NCBI GenBank assembly: GCA_026196955.1
Contig: JAPHTO010000015.1
Span: 28,510-92,509 of the forward strand
DNA: 64,000 nt
Direction of reading: 5' to 3'
Origin: Colwellia sp.
GTDB lineage: Bacteria; Pseudomonadota; Gammaproteobacteria; Enterobacterales; Alteromonadaceae
Both the position numbers and the translations under genes were made by a program. This document shows, in pieces, positions 37,610 to 46,088 of the stretch (positions within the stretch are counted from its first letter, which is position 1; the number at the start of each line of letters is the position of its first letter). The notes beneath the pieces were generated by a model. The model saw only the letters and a program-made list of their open reading frames with translations, was not told the origin of the DNA and did no database searches.

Positions 37610-38786
37610 TTACTATTTACATGCGAAGCAAATTTTTTCAGAAACAGGCATTGTAAATGAGCATTTTATTCTAGTCGAAAACGGCCAGGTTTCTAGGCTA
37701 ACTAAAGAAGTAAATGATGGCATTCCTGTGGTTGAATTAGGCAACTTGCGTGTATTACCGGGATTTCTTGATTTGCATATTCATGGCCGTGAAGGCTGTG
37801 ACATTATGGATGCTAAGCGTGAGTCTATAGATAAGATATCGAATTCTTTAGCTAAACATGGTGTGGTTGGCTTTTTAGGCACAACGGTGACTTCTACTTG
37901 GGATAATACTTTAGCGGCATTTGCTGCTATTGGGGAAGCATATCAAAATCAACCCCGTGGTGCTCAAGTGCTTGGTGCTTATAATGAAGGACTGTTTTTT
38001 ACAGAAGATCATAAAGGTGCTCATGATGAAAAATACTTCTTACCGCTTACTTTAGCGAATATTGATGCCATCATTGATGCTGCACAAGGTGCGTTAAAAG
38101 TTATGGCCTTGGCGCCTGAATTGCCAAACTCAGATGAAGTTATTCGTTATCTAGTCTCAAAAGGAGTGCGCCCCATGTTAGGGCACACTAATGCTGATTT
38201 TCAACAAACCTGCGATGCCTTACACGCAGGGGCTTGTGGCGGTGTACATGTATTTAATGGAATGAAAGGTATACACCATAGAGATCCCGGAACCGCGGGG
38301 GCAGTGTTATTAGATAAAGATGCCTATGTTGAAGTGATTGCCGATGGTATTCATCTGCACCCGGCAATACTGGAGATGATTTATCGCTTAAAAGGTGACA
38401 AAAAAATGGGCTTGATCAGTGACTGTATTGTTGCAGGCGGGCTCAATGATGGCACTTATCGTTTAGGTATGCTTGATGTCAATGTGGTCGATGGCGTAGC
38501 AAGGACGGAAGGAGGCTCACTAGCGGGTAGTACCTTAACGTTAGAAAGAGCTATTTTAAATTTGATAACATTAGCGAAAGTTCCTCCTTTAGAAGCAGTT
38601 CATATGGCGAGTTTGATCCCCGCATGTTTTCTTGGTGTTGATGATACCTTGGGGAGTATTTCTGCGGGCAAACGAGCTTGCTTTGCTATTGTAAATGATG
38701 AATTTCAGGTTCAAGGAACGATAGTCGATGGGCGTTTAGCCTTTGCTACCGAGGTGCTTGCTGAGCGTTTTTCTAATTTAATCTAA
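37593..38786 (+). CDS. agaA: N-acetylgalactosamine-6-phosphate deacetylase (AgaA/NagA family)
   Basis: Amidohydrolase of the NagA family, 397 residues, removing acetate from GalNAc-6-phosphate (or GlcNAc-6-phosphate). Visible metal and catalytic motifs are DLHIHGREGCD, YNEGLFFTEDHKGAHD (where NagA has EGPF), LGHTNAD, VHVFNGMKGIHHRDPG and the catalytic Asp in LISDCIVAGG. The operon partners AgaS and AgaK favour the GalNAc isomer. It overlaps agaK by 17 bases and has an AGGGAA ribosome binding site. Named by context and family; activity on GlcNAc-6-phosphate is quite possible. Confidence 0.87.
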   Translation: MQKTTDYYLHAKQIFSETGIVNEHFILVENGQVSRLTKEVNDGIPVVELGNLRVLPGFLDLHIHGREGCDIMDAKRESIDKISNSLAKHGVVGFLGTTVTSTWDNTLAAFAAIGEAYQNQPRGAQVLGAYNEGLFFTEDHKGAHDEKYFLPLTLANIDAIIDAAQGALKVMALAPELPNSDEVIRYLVSKGVRPMLGHTNADFQQTCDALHAGACGGVHVFNGMKGIHHRDPGTAGAVLLDKDAYVEVIADGIHLHPAILEMIYRLKGDKKMGLISDCIVAGGLNDGTYRLGMLDVNVVDGVARTEGGSLAGSTLTLERAILNLITLAKVPPLEAVHMASLIPACFLGVDDTLGSISAGKRACFAIVNDEFQVQGTIVDGRLAFATEVLAERFSNLI

Positions 38787-39143
38787 TCAGTTTAACTTAA
38801 ATACAATGTTTTATTATTGAATGGAAAAAGTTGCTTATTGCTTGAGTTGAAATATAGGTTGTTATCAATGACAAAAACGAATAATTCATAGTTGGTCTTC
38901 ATATTGTTTCGATGCCTCTTTCATAAACAATCAATGTTTTAAGTTTTGTTTGGCATCATAGCAGCGAAATTGGTAGTGACACTGTACTTATCATGAAATT
39001 ATGAATTTTTATTGCTGCATATGAGGGATACAAGCAACTTATGAAGTAGAGGTAAATAAATTGATTTAGTTTGTTTGAAATCTTGTGAAAGAGGTTTTTG
39101 CTTGATAGGATAACAGTACGAATTTATAACAAATGTAATAGCC
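38787..39143. other. Intergenic region upstream of agaR
   Basis: A 357-base gap between agaA and agaR. It holds the AgaR-like site at 39077-39091; no terminator hairpin is clear, so some readthrough from agaA is possible. Confidence 0.45.
39077..39091. promoter_or_regulatory. Predicted AgaR operator at agaR (autoregulation)
   Basis: GAAAT-CTTGT-GAAAG, the 10 bp-period repeat, about 53 bases before the agaR start. It suggests that AgaR represses its own gene. Confidence 0.6.
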
Positions 39144-39923
39144 ATGTTAACCACCATAGAAAGACGTCACGCAATTGTTGAACAAACTAACGAGATAGGC
39201 AAAGTTGATGTTGCTGAGCTTGCAGAAAAGTATCTTGTATCTACGGTAACTATCCGTAACGATTTGAATAGTTTAAATAAAAAGGGGTTGATAGTTCGCT
39301 CTCGTGGCGGCGCTGTGATGAACAGTCGTATTGCTAAAGAATTGTCAGTAAAAGAAAAGCATTGCGAACATTTATCTGTAAAGCAAAAGCTTGCAACGGT
39401 AGCTGCTAGTTTAATCAATGATGGTGAATCAATTATATTAGACTCAGGCACTACAACGGAAGAGATAGCAAAACAGCTAAATAATCACAAAAATCTTGTA
39501 GTGATGACTAATGGATTAAATATTGCCTCGGAATTAGCCGCAGGTGAAGAAACGGAAGTGATTATAACTGGCGGTACACTCAGGAAAAAATCATTGTCTT
39601 TTTATGGACGCCAAGCCGAAGCGAGTTTAGCAAACCTTCGTTTTGATAAAGTATTCCTTGGTGTTGATGGTATTGATGAAAAAGCGGGTTTAACCACTCA
39701 CTTTGAACATGAAGCTAACCTTAATCGAATGATGTGTGATATTTCTAAAGAAGTGATTGCCGTAACCGATTCATCAAAGTTTAATCGAAATGGCTTTTAT
39801 ATTATTAGCTCTTTAGATGCTATTGATACCTTGTTAACCGACAGTAGAATTCCACAGTCGTATAAAGATTATTTAGAAGAGAGACGCATCAATTTAATTA
39901 TTGTCCCTCATCCTGACGATTAA
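39144..39923 (+). CDS. agaR: AgaR, DeoR-family transcriptional repressor of amino-sugar use
   Basis: A 259-residue DeoR-family regulator. The N-terminal winged helix carries IVEQTNEIGKVDVAELAEKY and TVTIRNDLNSLNKKG with the RSRGGAV wing. The C-terminal DeoR sensor domain has DSGTTTEEIA, VMTNGLN, GGTLRKKSLSFYG and VFLGVDGID, which in this family bind a phosphosugar inducer. Its place among agaZ-S-K-A and agaP identifies it as AgaR. It is the obvious candidate to bind the GAAAn-N5-GAAAG repeats across this locus. The likely inducer is GalNAc-6-phosphate or GalN-6-phosphate, by analogy with E. coli. Confidence 0.88.
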   Translation: MLTTIERRHAIVEQTNEIGKVDVAELAEKYLVSTVTIRNDLNSLNKKGLIVRSRGGAVMNSRIAKELSVKEKHCEHLSVKQKLATVAASLINDGESIILDSGTTTEEIAKQLNNHKNLVVMTNGLNIASELAAGEETEVIITGGTLRKKSLSFYGRQAEASLANLRFDKVFLGVDGIDEKAGLTTHFEHEANLNRMMCDISKEVIAVTDSSKFNRNGFYIISSLDAIDTLLTDSRIPQSYKDYLEERRINLIIVPHPDD

Positions 39924-39960
39924 ACTATTTTTTAACTTGTTGTAAATATGAATAAACGCT

Positions 39961-40893
39961 ATGAATAATTCACATATCATTACGTTGTTATTTTTAGCGT
40001 TAACAGCGGTCAGTTGTAGTCACACGGCAAACGAGCCGCCGGCCGAGCTTTCAATCGGTATCATTGCCGATTGCCAATATCATCATCGTGAGCATAAACG
40101 CGAACGCTATTACAATTTATCAGCAACTAAACTAGAGCAGGCCGTACATGCGCTAAATGAGCACTCAATTGACTGGAGCATTCATTTAGGCGACTTCATC
40201 GATAAAGACTATCAAAGTTATCAAACCTTATTGCCTATTTGGCAGATGCTGAAGGCTCCGGGGTATCATGTACTTGGTAATCATGATTTTAGTGTTGCAG
40301 AAGAGCTAAAGTTAACAATTCCTGACGTACTGAACATGCCTGCTCGTTATTACGATGTTAGTAAAAATAATTGGCGCTTTGTTATCATTGATGGCAATGA
40401 TTTAAGTTTATATGCATACCCTAAACAGAGTGAAAAGCACCTTGCCTCAAAAAGAGCTTTTCAAGCGTATCAAGAAAAATCACCGGCTGATAAAGAGTTA
40501 CACAGCTATAATGGAGCCATAGGAAACCAGCAAATGCACTGGTTAAAGGGAGTGTTAAATAACGCTCAAAAAGAAGAACAGCAAGTGGTGTTATTTTCTC
40601 ATTTTCCTGTTTTTCCTATTAACGGAAATAACTTATGGAATGATACTGCTGTCATTGAGTTACTTGAACAATATTCGAATGTCTTTGCATGGTTTAATGG
40701 CCATAATCATAAGGGGAATTATGGCTTTAAAAATGGCATACACTACGTTACATTCAAAGCTATGGTAAACACCACAGAGAATGCTTTTTCCATAGCGAGC
40801 TTTTATTCTGACAAAATAGAAATAACGGGCTTTGGGCGCCAGCAAAGCATGATACTTCCTCTTAAAAAACAAGCCAGTATATCTACTAATTAA
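39961..40893 (+). CDS. Calcineurin-like metallophosphoesterase lipoprotein (ADPRibase-Mn-like)
   Basis: A 310-residue dinuclear metallophosphoesterase with motifs IGIIADCQYHH, HLGDFID, HVLGNHDF, VLFSHFPV and WFNGHNHKGNY. The opening ADxQYxxxxxKRERYYxxS pattern resembles the ADP-ribose/CDP-alcohol diphosphatase group. A lipobox (AVSC) predicts a lipoprotein, so it works outside the cytoplasm. It lies 37 bases after agaR and upstream of agaP, so it is probably part of the regulon and may remove phosphate or a nucleotide-like group from a substrate before uptake. The substrate is unknown. Confidence 0.8.
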   Translation: MNNSHIITLLFLALTAVSCSHTANEPPAELSIGIIADCQYHHREHKRERYYNLSATKLEQAVHALNEHSIDWSIHLGDFIDKDYQSYQTLLPIWQMLKAPGYHVLGNHDFSVAEELKLTIPDVLNMPARYYDVSKNNWRFVIIDGNDLSLYAYPKQSEKHLASKRAFQAYQEKSPADKELHSYNGAIGNQQMHWLKGVLNNAQKEEQQVVLFSHFPVFPINGNNLWNDTAVIELLEQYSNVFAWFNGHNHKGNYGFKNGIHYVTFKAMVNTTENAFSIASFYSDKIEITGFGRQQSMILPLKKQASISTN

Positions 40894-41041
40894 AATTATT
40901 ATTTACTCTATTCAGGCTCCATTCTTTTTATTGTCTTTATAGTCGCATGAAAATGTGAATGTCTTTAATACACCACGATAAGCTATTGATGCTTTATATC
41001 ACTATAAATCAACATTTAACATGTATTGAAAGTTAATTGTT

Positions 41042-41056
41042 CTTTCAGACTCTTTC
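41042..41056. promoter_or_regulatory. Predicted AgaR operator at agaP
   Basis: CTTTC-AGACT-CTTTC (minus strand GAAAG-AGTCT-GAAAG), a perfect 10 bp-period repeat about 59 bases before the agaP start. Confidence 0.68.
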
Positions 41057-41114
41057 ATTTGTTTTGTTCTTATGCAACAATGAAGCAACTCTTGTTTGTA
41101 AAGGTGAATAAATA

Positions 41115-42455
41115 ATGGAAGCAACATTTTCAGCGTCAACTAAGCGCCAAACTAATTTAATACCTATGTGCATTATCGGCGCATTGTTTTTTATTTTCGG
41201 CTTTGTAACTTGGCAAAATGGCGCACTGATACCTTATCTTCAAATGGTATGCCAATTAACAGAAACAGAAGCTTTACTAGTGGCATCAGCCTTTTATTTT
41301 GCCTATACGGTGATGGCACTTCCTTCTGCAATTATTCTGGAACGTATCGGCTATAAAAACGGTATGAGTATTGGCTTATTGTGCTTAGTTGCGGGCTTTC
41401 TTTTTTATATTCCCGCCGCTCGAACTCAGCATTTTGGCTTGTTCTTATTTGCACAATTTATCATTGGCAGCGGTTTAACCTTATTACAAACCGCGGCAAA
41501 TCCTTATGTGGTAAAAGTGGGGCCAATTGAAAGTGCAGCTGTTCGCATTATGTTTATGGGCTTGATGAATAAAGGTGCAGGTGTGCTTGCTCCTATGGTT
41601 TTTACTGCGGTTGTTTTAAGCAACTTTTCAGGTATTACTATTGTCAGTCTTGATGCTATGGCTGAGTCTGAAAAATTAACAACTATCGCAGCTTTAGCGG
41701 ATGGTTTGATTTATCCATACCTTGGCATGGCCGTTATTTTTACTTTGCTGGCGGCATTACTAAAAATATCTCCTTTACCTGAACTTGTCATGGAAGAAGA
41801 TGGCAATGAAGATAATGGCAGTAGTGATGAGACTAAAACTTCAATCCTACAGTTTCCTAGCATAGTACTAGGGGCAATTACTTTGTTTGTTTATGTTGGT
41901 GCAGAAGTGATAGCTGGCGATACCATAGGCCTGTTTGCCTCAAATATAGGCATTGCTAATGCTACGTCATTAACGTCTTACACCATGGTCTTTATGTTAA
42001 TTGGCTATGCGCTAGGTATTGTATTGATCCCACGCTTTATGAGACAAGAAACAGCTCTTGTTCTATCAGCTGTTGCAGGTTTACTCTTCTCGATTTTAGT
42101 TATCATAAGCGATACGAGTAATTTCTCAGTATCAGAAATTATGTGGGGTTGGTCTGGGATTCCCACGCTACCTAATACTATTACTTTTATTGCATTACTG
42201 GGATTTGCCAACGCTTTAGTTTGGCCTGCTGTATGGCCATTAGCGCTAGAAGGATTAGGAAAGTTTACCTCAAAAGGCTCAGCATTATTAATTATGGGAA
42301 TATCGGGTGGCGCAGTAATTCCGCTAGTTTATGGTGCACTTTCAGAACATTACGATGGGCAATCAGCTTATTGGGTCATGATTCCTCTATACGTATTTAT
42401 ATTATTTTATGCTGTAAAAGGTCATAAGATGCGTCACTGGTCAAACAAAGCTTAA
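41115..42455 (+). CDS. agaP: AgaP/NagP-like MFS amino-sugar permease
   Basis: Inner-membrane sugar:proton symporter of the FHS (FucP/NagP) branch of the MFS, 446 residues with about 12 hydrophobic segments. The family strings FVTWQNGALIPYLQ, ASAFYFAYTVMALP, GSGLTLLQTAANPYV and MFMGLMNKGAG are present. By context it imports GalNAc (AgaP) for AgaK; GlcNAc (NagP) is the alternative. It has its own AgaR-like operator and an AAAGG ribosome binding site region, and is followed after 25 bases by pgi, so the two are co-transcribed. Confidence 0.88.
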   Translation: MEATFSASTKRQTNLIPMCIIGALFFIFGFVTWQNGALIPYLQMVCQLTETEALLVASAFYFAYTVMALPSAIILERIGYKNGMSIGLLCLVAGFLFYIPAARTQHFGLFLFAQFIIGSGLTLLQTAANPYVVKVGPIESAAVRIMFMGLMNKGAGVLAPMVFTAVVLSNFSGITIVSLDAMAESEKLTTIAALADGLIYPYLGMAVIFTLLAALLKISPLPELVMEEDGNEDNGSSDETKTSILQFPSIVLGAITLFVYVGAEVIAGDTIGLFASNIGIANATSLTSYTMVFMLIGYALGIVLIPRFMRQETALVLSAVAGLLFSILVIISDTSNFSVSEIMWGWSGIPTLPNTITFIALLGFANALVWPAVWPLALEGLGKFTSKGSALLIMGISGGAVIPLVYGALSEHYDGQSAYWVMIPLYVFILFYAVKGHKMRHWSNKA

Positions 42456-42480
42456 CACTCAATAAACACAGGAAAAGAAG

Positions 42481-44133
42481 ATGACGATGAGAACATCGCT
42501 TAACAGCTGGCAAGCACTAGAGCGACACGCCCAAAAAATGAAACAGCAGCATATGAGTGAGCTATTTTCATTAGATAAAGAACGTTTTAATAAGTTTTCT
42601 ATTAAGTTGCCAACCATGCTGCTTGATTATTCGAAAAATTTAGTTACGTCAGATACTATGCATAAGTTAATTGCCCTGGCGAAAGAGTGTGATATTGAAT
42701 CATGGCGTGACAAAATGTTCACTGGCGAACGAATCAATAAAACTGAAGATCGCGCTGTATTGCATACAGCGTTGCGTAATAGAAAATTGAGCCCTTTACT
42801 GCTTGATGGTGAAAATATCACTGACTATGTGGAATTAGCCCTTGCCAAAATGAAAGCTTTTACCGAGCAAGTTCGCCATGGTCAGTGGAAAGGCTATTCA
42901 GGAAAGCGTATTACTGATGTTGTTAACATTGGTGTTGGTGGTTCAAATTTAGGACCGCAAATGGTCACTGAAGCATTAAAACAATACAGTGATGACAGCA
43001 TTACTGTTCATTATGTTTCTAATGTTGACGGCACACAAATTGCGAATGTACTTAGGCCGCTGGATCCAGAAAAGGTTTTGTTTATTGTTTCGAGTAAAAC
43101 CTTCACGACAACGGAAACAATGACAAACGCTAAAACCGCAGTTAAGTGGTTAGTGTCTTCTTCTTTTGATGAGAAAGCGGTTTCTAAGCATTTTGTAGCT
43201 GTTTCAGCAAACAAAGAAAATGCCATTAATTTTGGTATTGATCCAGATAATATTTTTGATATGTGGGACTGGGTTGGAGGGCGGTTTTCATTATGGTCTG
43301 CCATAGGTTTACCGATAGCTTTGGATTTAGGCTTTGATAAGTTTATTGAATTACTTGAAGGAGCCCATGAAATTGATGAGCATTTTTCTCAGGCGCCATT
43401 AGAAGCCAATGCGCCAGTTATTCTTGCTTTACTTAGCGTCTGGAATTGTACCTTTTTAGGTGCCAAGTCACAGGCTATTTTACCGTATGATCAGTCACTG
43501 CATATGCTATGTGCCTACATGCAACAGGCTGAAATGGAAAGTAATGGTAAGTCTGTCACATGGGAGGGTATTGAAGTGGATTACCCAACGGTGCCCTCTA
43601 TTTGGGGAGGAGTAGGAATTAATGGCCAACATGCTTTTTATCAATACTTACATCAAAGTAATAATGTTGTGCCAGCAGACTTTATTGGCTCTGTGGAAAG
43701 TGTTACGCCGGTAAAAGGGCATCACGAAACCTTGATGGCAAATTTCTTTGCTCAAACTCAAGCGCTGATGAATGGCGTTGATGAACAACAAGTGCGTGAA
43801 GACTTAAAAGCGAAAGGACGAATGGCAGATTATGTTGATAAGGTAGCTCCCCATAAAGTGCATAAAGGTAATAGGCCAACCAATACGATTTTAATCAAGC
43901 GAATTTCACCTAGCACTATTGGTAGTTTAATCGCTCTTTACGAGCATAAAATATTTGCTCAAGGTATTATTTTACAAATTTGCTCTTTTGATCAATGGGG
44001 GGTTGAATTGGGTAAAGGCTTAGCGAATAAAATAGAAGCAGAGTTACGTACAGGTGTTGTTAACCCAGCACATGACAGTTCAACCAAAGAATTGATTCAT
44101 TATTTTCAAACCATGAAAAGTACCACTGTTTAA
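42481..44133 (+). CDS. pgi: Glucose-6-phosphate isomerase
   Basis: Cytoplasmic phosphoglucose isomerase of 550 residues, full length for the long bacterial form. It has the signatures NIGVGGSNLGPQM, VSSKTFTTTETMTNA, WDWVGGRFSLWSAIG (PGI signature), the catalytic Glu and His region GHHETLMANFFAQ, and FDQWGVELGKGLANKI. It links glucose-6-phosphate and fructose-6-phosphate. Its place directly after agaP in an amino-sugar locus is unusual and may reflect glucose released by the GH3 and GH116 enzymes, or a need to route hexose phosphates. Whether a second pgi exists elsewhere cannot be seen here. Confidence 0.95.
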   Translation: MTMRTSLNSWQALERHAQKMKQQHMSELFSLDKERFNKFSIKLPTMLLDYSKNLVTSDTMHKLIALAKECDIESWRDKMFTGERINKTEDRAVLHTALRNRKLSPLLLDGENITDYVELALAKMKAFTEQVRHGQWKGYSGKRITDVVNIGVGGSNLGPQMVTEALKQYSDDSITVHYVSNVDGTQIANVLRPLDPEKVLFIVSSKTFTTTETMTNAKTAVKWLVSSSFDEKAVSKHFVAVSANKENAINFGIDPDNIFDMWDWVGGRFSLWSAIGLPIALDLGFDKFIELLEGAHEIDEHFSQAPLEANAPVILALLSVWNCTFLGAKSQAILPYDQSLHMLCAYMQQAEMESNGKSVTWEGIEVDYPTVPSIWGGVGINGQHAFYQYLHQSNNVVPADFIGSVESVTPVKGHHETLMANFFAQTQALMNGVDEQQVREDLKAKGRMADYVDKVAPHKVHKGNRPTNTILIKRISPSTIGSLIALYEHKIFAQGIILQICSFDQWGVELGKGLANKIEAELRTGVVNPAHDSSTKELIHYFQTMKSTTV

Positions 44134-44193
44134 ACTAGTTTATCAGCAATGCCATAACTTAAAATGTTAGAGAATTTAGCTATAAACCATGGT

Positions 44194-44218
44194 AAAAGTG
44201 CTCCAAGTATAGGAGCAC
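44194..44218 (-). terminator. Terminator of the GH16 remnant
   Basis: A 7 bp stem (GTGCTCC / GGAGCAC) with a 7-base loop, followed on the minus strand by TTTT. It lies 28 bases past the stop of the GH16 fragment, so the original gene's 3' end seems intact. Confidence 0.55.
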
Positions 44219-44246
44219 ACTATTGATTAAATCGCTGCTCATTAGC

Positions 44247-44483
44247 TTATTTCTTTTGATAAACTCGGACATAGTCTATTTCATAGCGAGAGGGGAAAGG
44301 GGTTAAATCAGGGTTGCCTCCCTGATTGCCACCAATAGCAAGGTTTAGAAGGAGATAATGAGGTTGTTTGAATGGATTTGTGGGACCTCGACCAGTTTTA
44401 TTGATTGTTTTATTCAGCTCTATGGTATTGAGTAATTGATCATCAAGATAAAGTTTGTATTTATTTCTACAGGCACTATTCAT
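44247..44483 (-). pseudogene. C-terminal remnant of a GH16 family glycoside hydrolase
   Basis: A 78-codon frame whose product matches the last strands of GH16 (laminarinase/agarase-type) enzymes: YLLLNLAIGGNQGG, then YEIDYVRVYQKK at the natural C-terminus. The catalytic ExDxxE strand and the rest of the domain (about 200 residues) are missing. An in-frame stop lies six codons above the first ATG, and no GH16 sequence is visible in any frame further upstream before the NhaC gene. The gene was therefore cut by a deletion that kept its 3' end and terminator. It hints that this locus once targeted a further polysaccharide. Confidence 0.75.
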
Positions 44484-44591
44484 GTATAGCTTGTTTTAAT
44501 AATAGCTTTACAATATGCATAGTGCTTGAATATTCCATGTGTATTTGCCACACTATTTCGGTTTTTAATTATAATAATAAAGGTTTCACTT

Positions 44592-45983
44592 ATGGAATGG
44601 TTGTCGGTACTCCCGCCATTAATCGCTATTGTTGTTGTTTTATGGCGAAAGGAGGTGATTCTAGCCTTGCTGGTAGCTGTGTTTAGTTCAGAGCTATTAT
44701 TAGCATTAAATGATCATTCCAATCCTATTTTTTATGCTTTTCTCGGCCTAATAGAGCGGGTTATATCTATTTTTAGCTCGCCAAGTAATGCTCGGTTATT
44801 GATTTTCAGCTTACTTATTGGTGCTCTTCTTGCCTATGTTCGAAATTCAGGTGGCGTTACAGCCCTGGTGAATAAGTTGGTGAGCAAAGGTATTGCTAAA
44901 AGCAAGCGGCAAGTTGGTAGTGTGACTATGTTCACTGGTATGCTGATTTTTATTGAATCCAACCTTAGCGTGCTCACTGCGGGAATTTTATCGCGCGATT
45001 TATTTGATAAATTTAAGATGAGCCGCGCACGTCTTGCCTTTATCGTTGACAGTACCTCAGCACCAGTGTGTATCTTGGTCTTACTGAATGGTTGGGGGGC
45101 TTATGTATTGGGTCTTCTTAACAATTATGAATTAGAGCAATCATCGATGTCCATCTTGTGGGGCACTATCCCTTTTAACTTTTATGCCATTATTGCACTC
45201 TTGATGGTGGCTTATACTGTGATGACGGACAAAGTGTATGGACCTATGAAGCAGTCTGAATTAGCGCTTCACAAATTAGAAGTCAAAGAAGAAGATAGCT
45301 TAAAAGAGGCATTAATTGCACCCACAAAAGCACGCTTTATGCTAGTACCTTTGTTAAGTCTAGTTATCGCCATGTTCTTTTTTATGTATTGGACGGGAAA
45401 TGGCGATATAACTCAAGGTAGTGGCGGCAAGTCGGTTTTATATGCCACATGTTTTGCTGTCTCAGTTGCTTATTTTCTATTATTGTTTTCAAAGCGATTT
45501 TCACACAAAGAGCTCGTTGAAGTTGGCTTTGAAGGCTTATCGGAGTTATTACCTTTAGTCACTATTGTTTTGTTTTCTTTAACGCTTGGAGCAAGCCTTA
45601 AAGAGCTTGGCACGGGTATTTTTATCGCCGGGTTTGTGGGCGATCATTTACCCTTGATATTGGTCGTTCCTATGCTATTTATTGCCGGTGCGGTTATTTC
45701 GTTCAGTACAGGCACTTCATGGGGGACGTTTGCGATATTGATCCCCATTGGTGTGCCCTTAATTCAATCTTTAGGTTTACCGCCTTCATTGGTTATCGCC
45801 GCTATTCTAGGCGGTGGCGTGTTTGGTGATCATTGTTCGCCTATTTCCGATACTACTTGTGTGTCGGCAATTGCTTCGGGTTGTGACTTACTTGAACATG
45901 TTAAAACCCAATTACCTTACTCTATTTTCGGTGGTATTTTAGCCCTAATTGCTTACGTTATTGCTAGTTTTGTCATGATATAA
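44592..45983 (+). CDS. NhaC-family Na+/H+ antiporter
   Basis: Inner-membrane antiporter with about 11-12 membrane segments. The family signature GDHCSPISDTTCVSA lies near the C-terminus, with the SFSTGTSWGTFAIL and IESNLSVLTAG segments before it. The ORF track starts at 44526, adding 22 residues without a ribosome binding site. The ATG at 44592 has AAAGG 8 bases upstream and a typical MEWLSVLPPLIAIV start, so I use it. It exchanges sodium for protons, or possibly an organic ion as in some relatives. It stands alone after the GH16 remnant, with no visible link to the glycan locus. Confidence 0.85.
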   Translation: MEWLSVLPPLIAIVVVLWRKEVILALLVAVFSSELLLALNDHSNPIFYAFLGLIERVISIFSSPSNARLLIFSLLIGALLAYVRNSGGVTALVNKLVSKGIAKSKRQVGSVTMFTGMLIFIESNLSVLTAGILSRDLFDKFKMSRARLAFIVDSTSAPVCILVLLNGWGAYVLGLLNNYELEQSSMSILWGTIPFNFYAIIALLMVAYTVMTDKVYGPMKQSELALHKLEVKEEDSLKEALIAPTKARFMLVPLLSLVIAMFFFMYWTGNGDITQGSGGKSVLYATCFAVSVAYFLLLFSKRFSHKELVEVGFEGLSELLPLVTIVLFSLTLGASLKELGTGIFIAGFVGDHLPLILVVPMLFIAGAVISFSTGTSWGTFAILIPIGVPLIQSLGLPPSLVIAAILGGGVFGDHCSPISDTTCVSAIASGCDLLEHVKTQLPYSIFGGILALIAYVIASFVMI

Positions 45984-46088
45984 CTGCAGTTATAAAGTTA
46001 ATAGGCAATGAAAATTACGTTTCAATACTTGCATTAAGCGTGATATTCACTCAAATTGAATAAATTAGTCATAATCATTGGTTAATTC

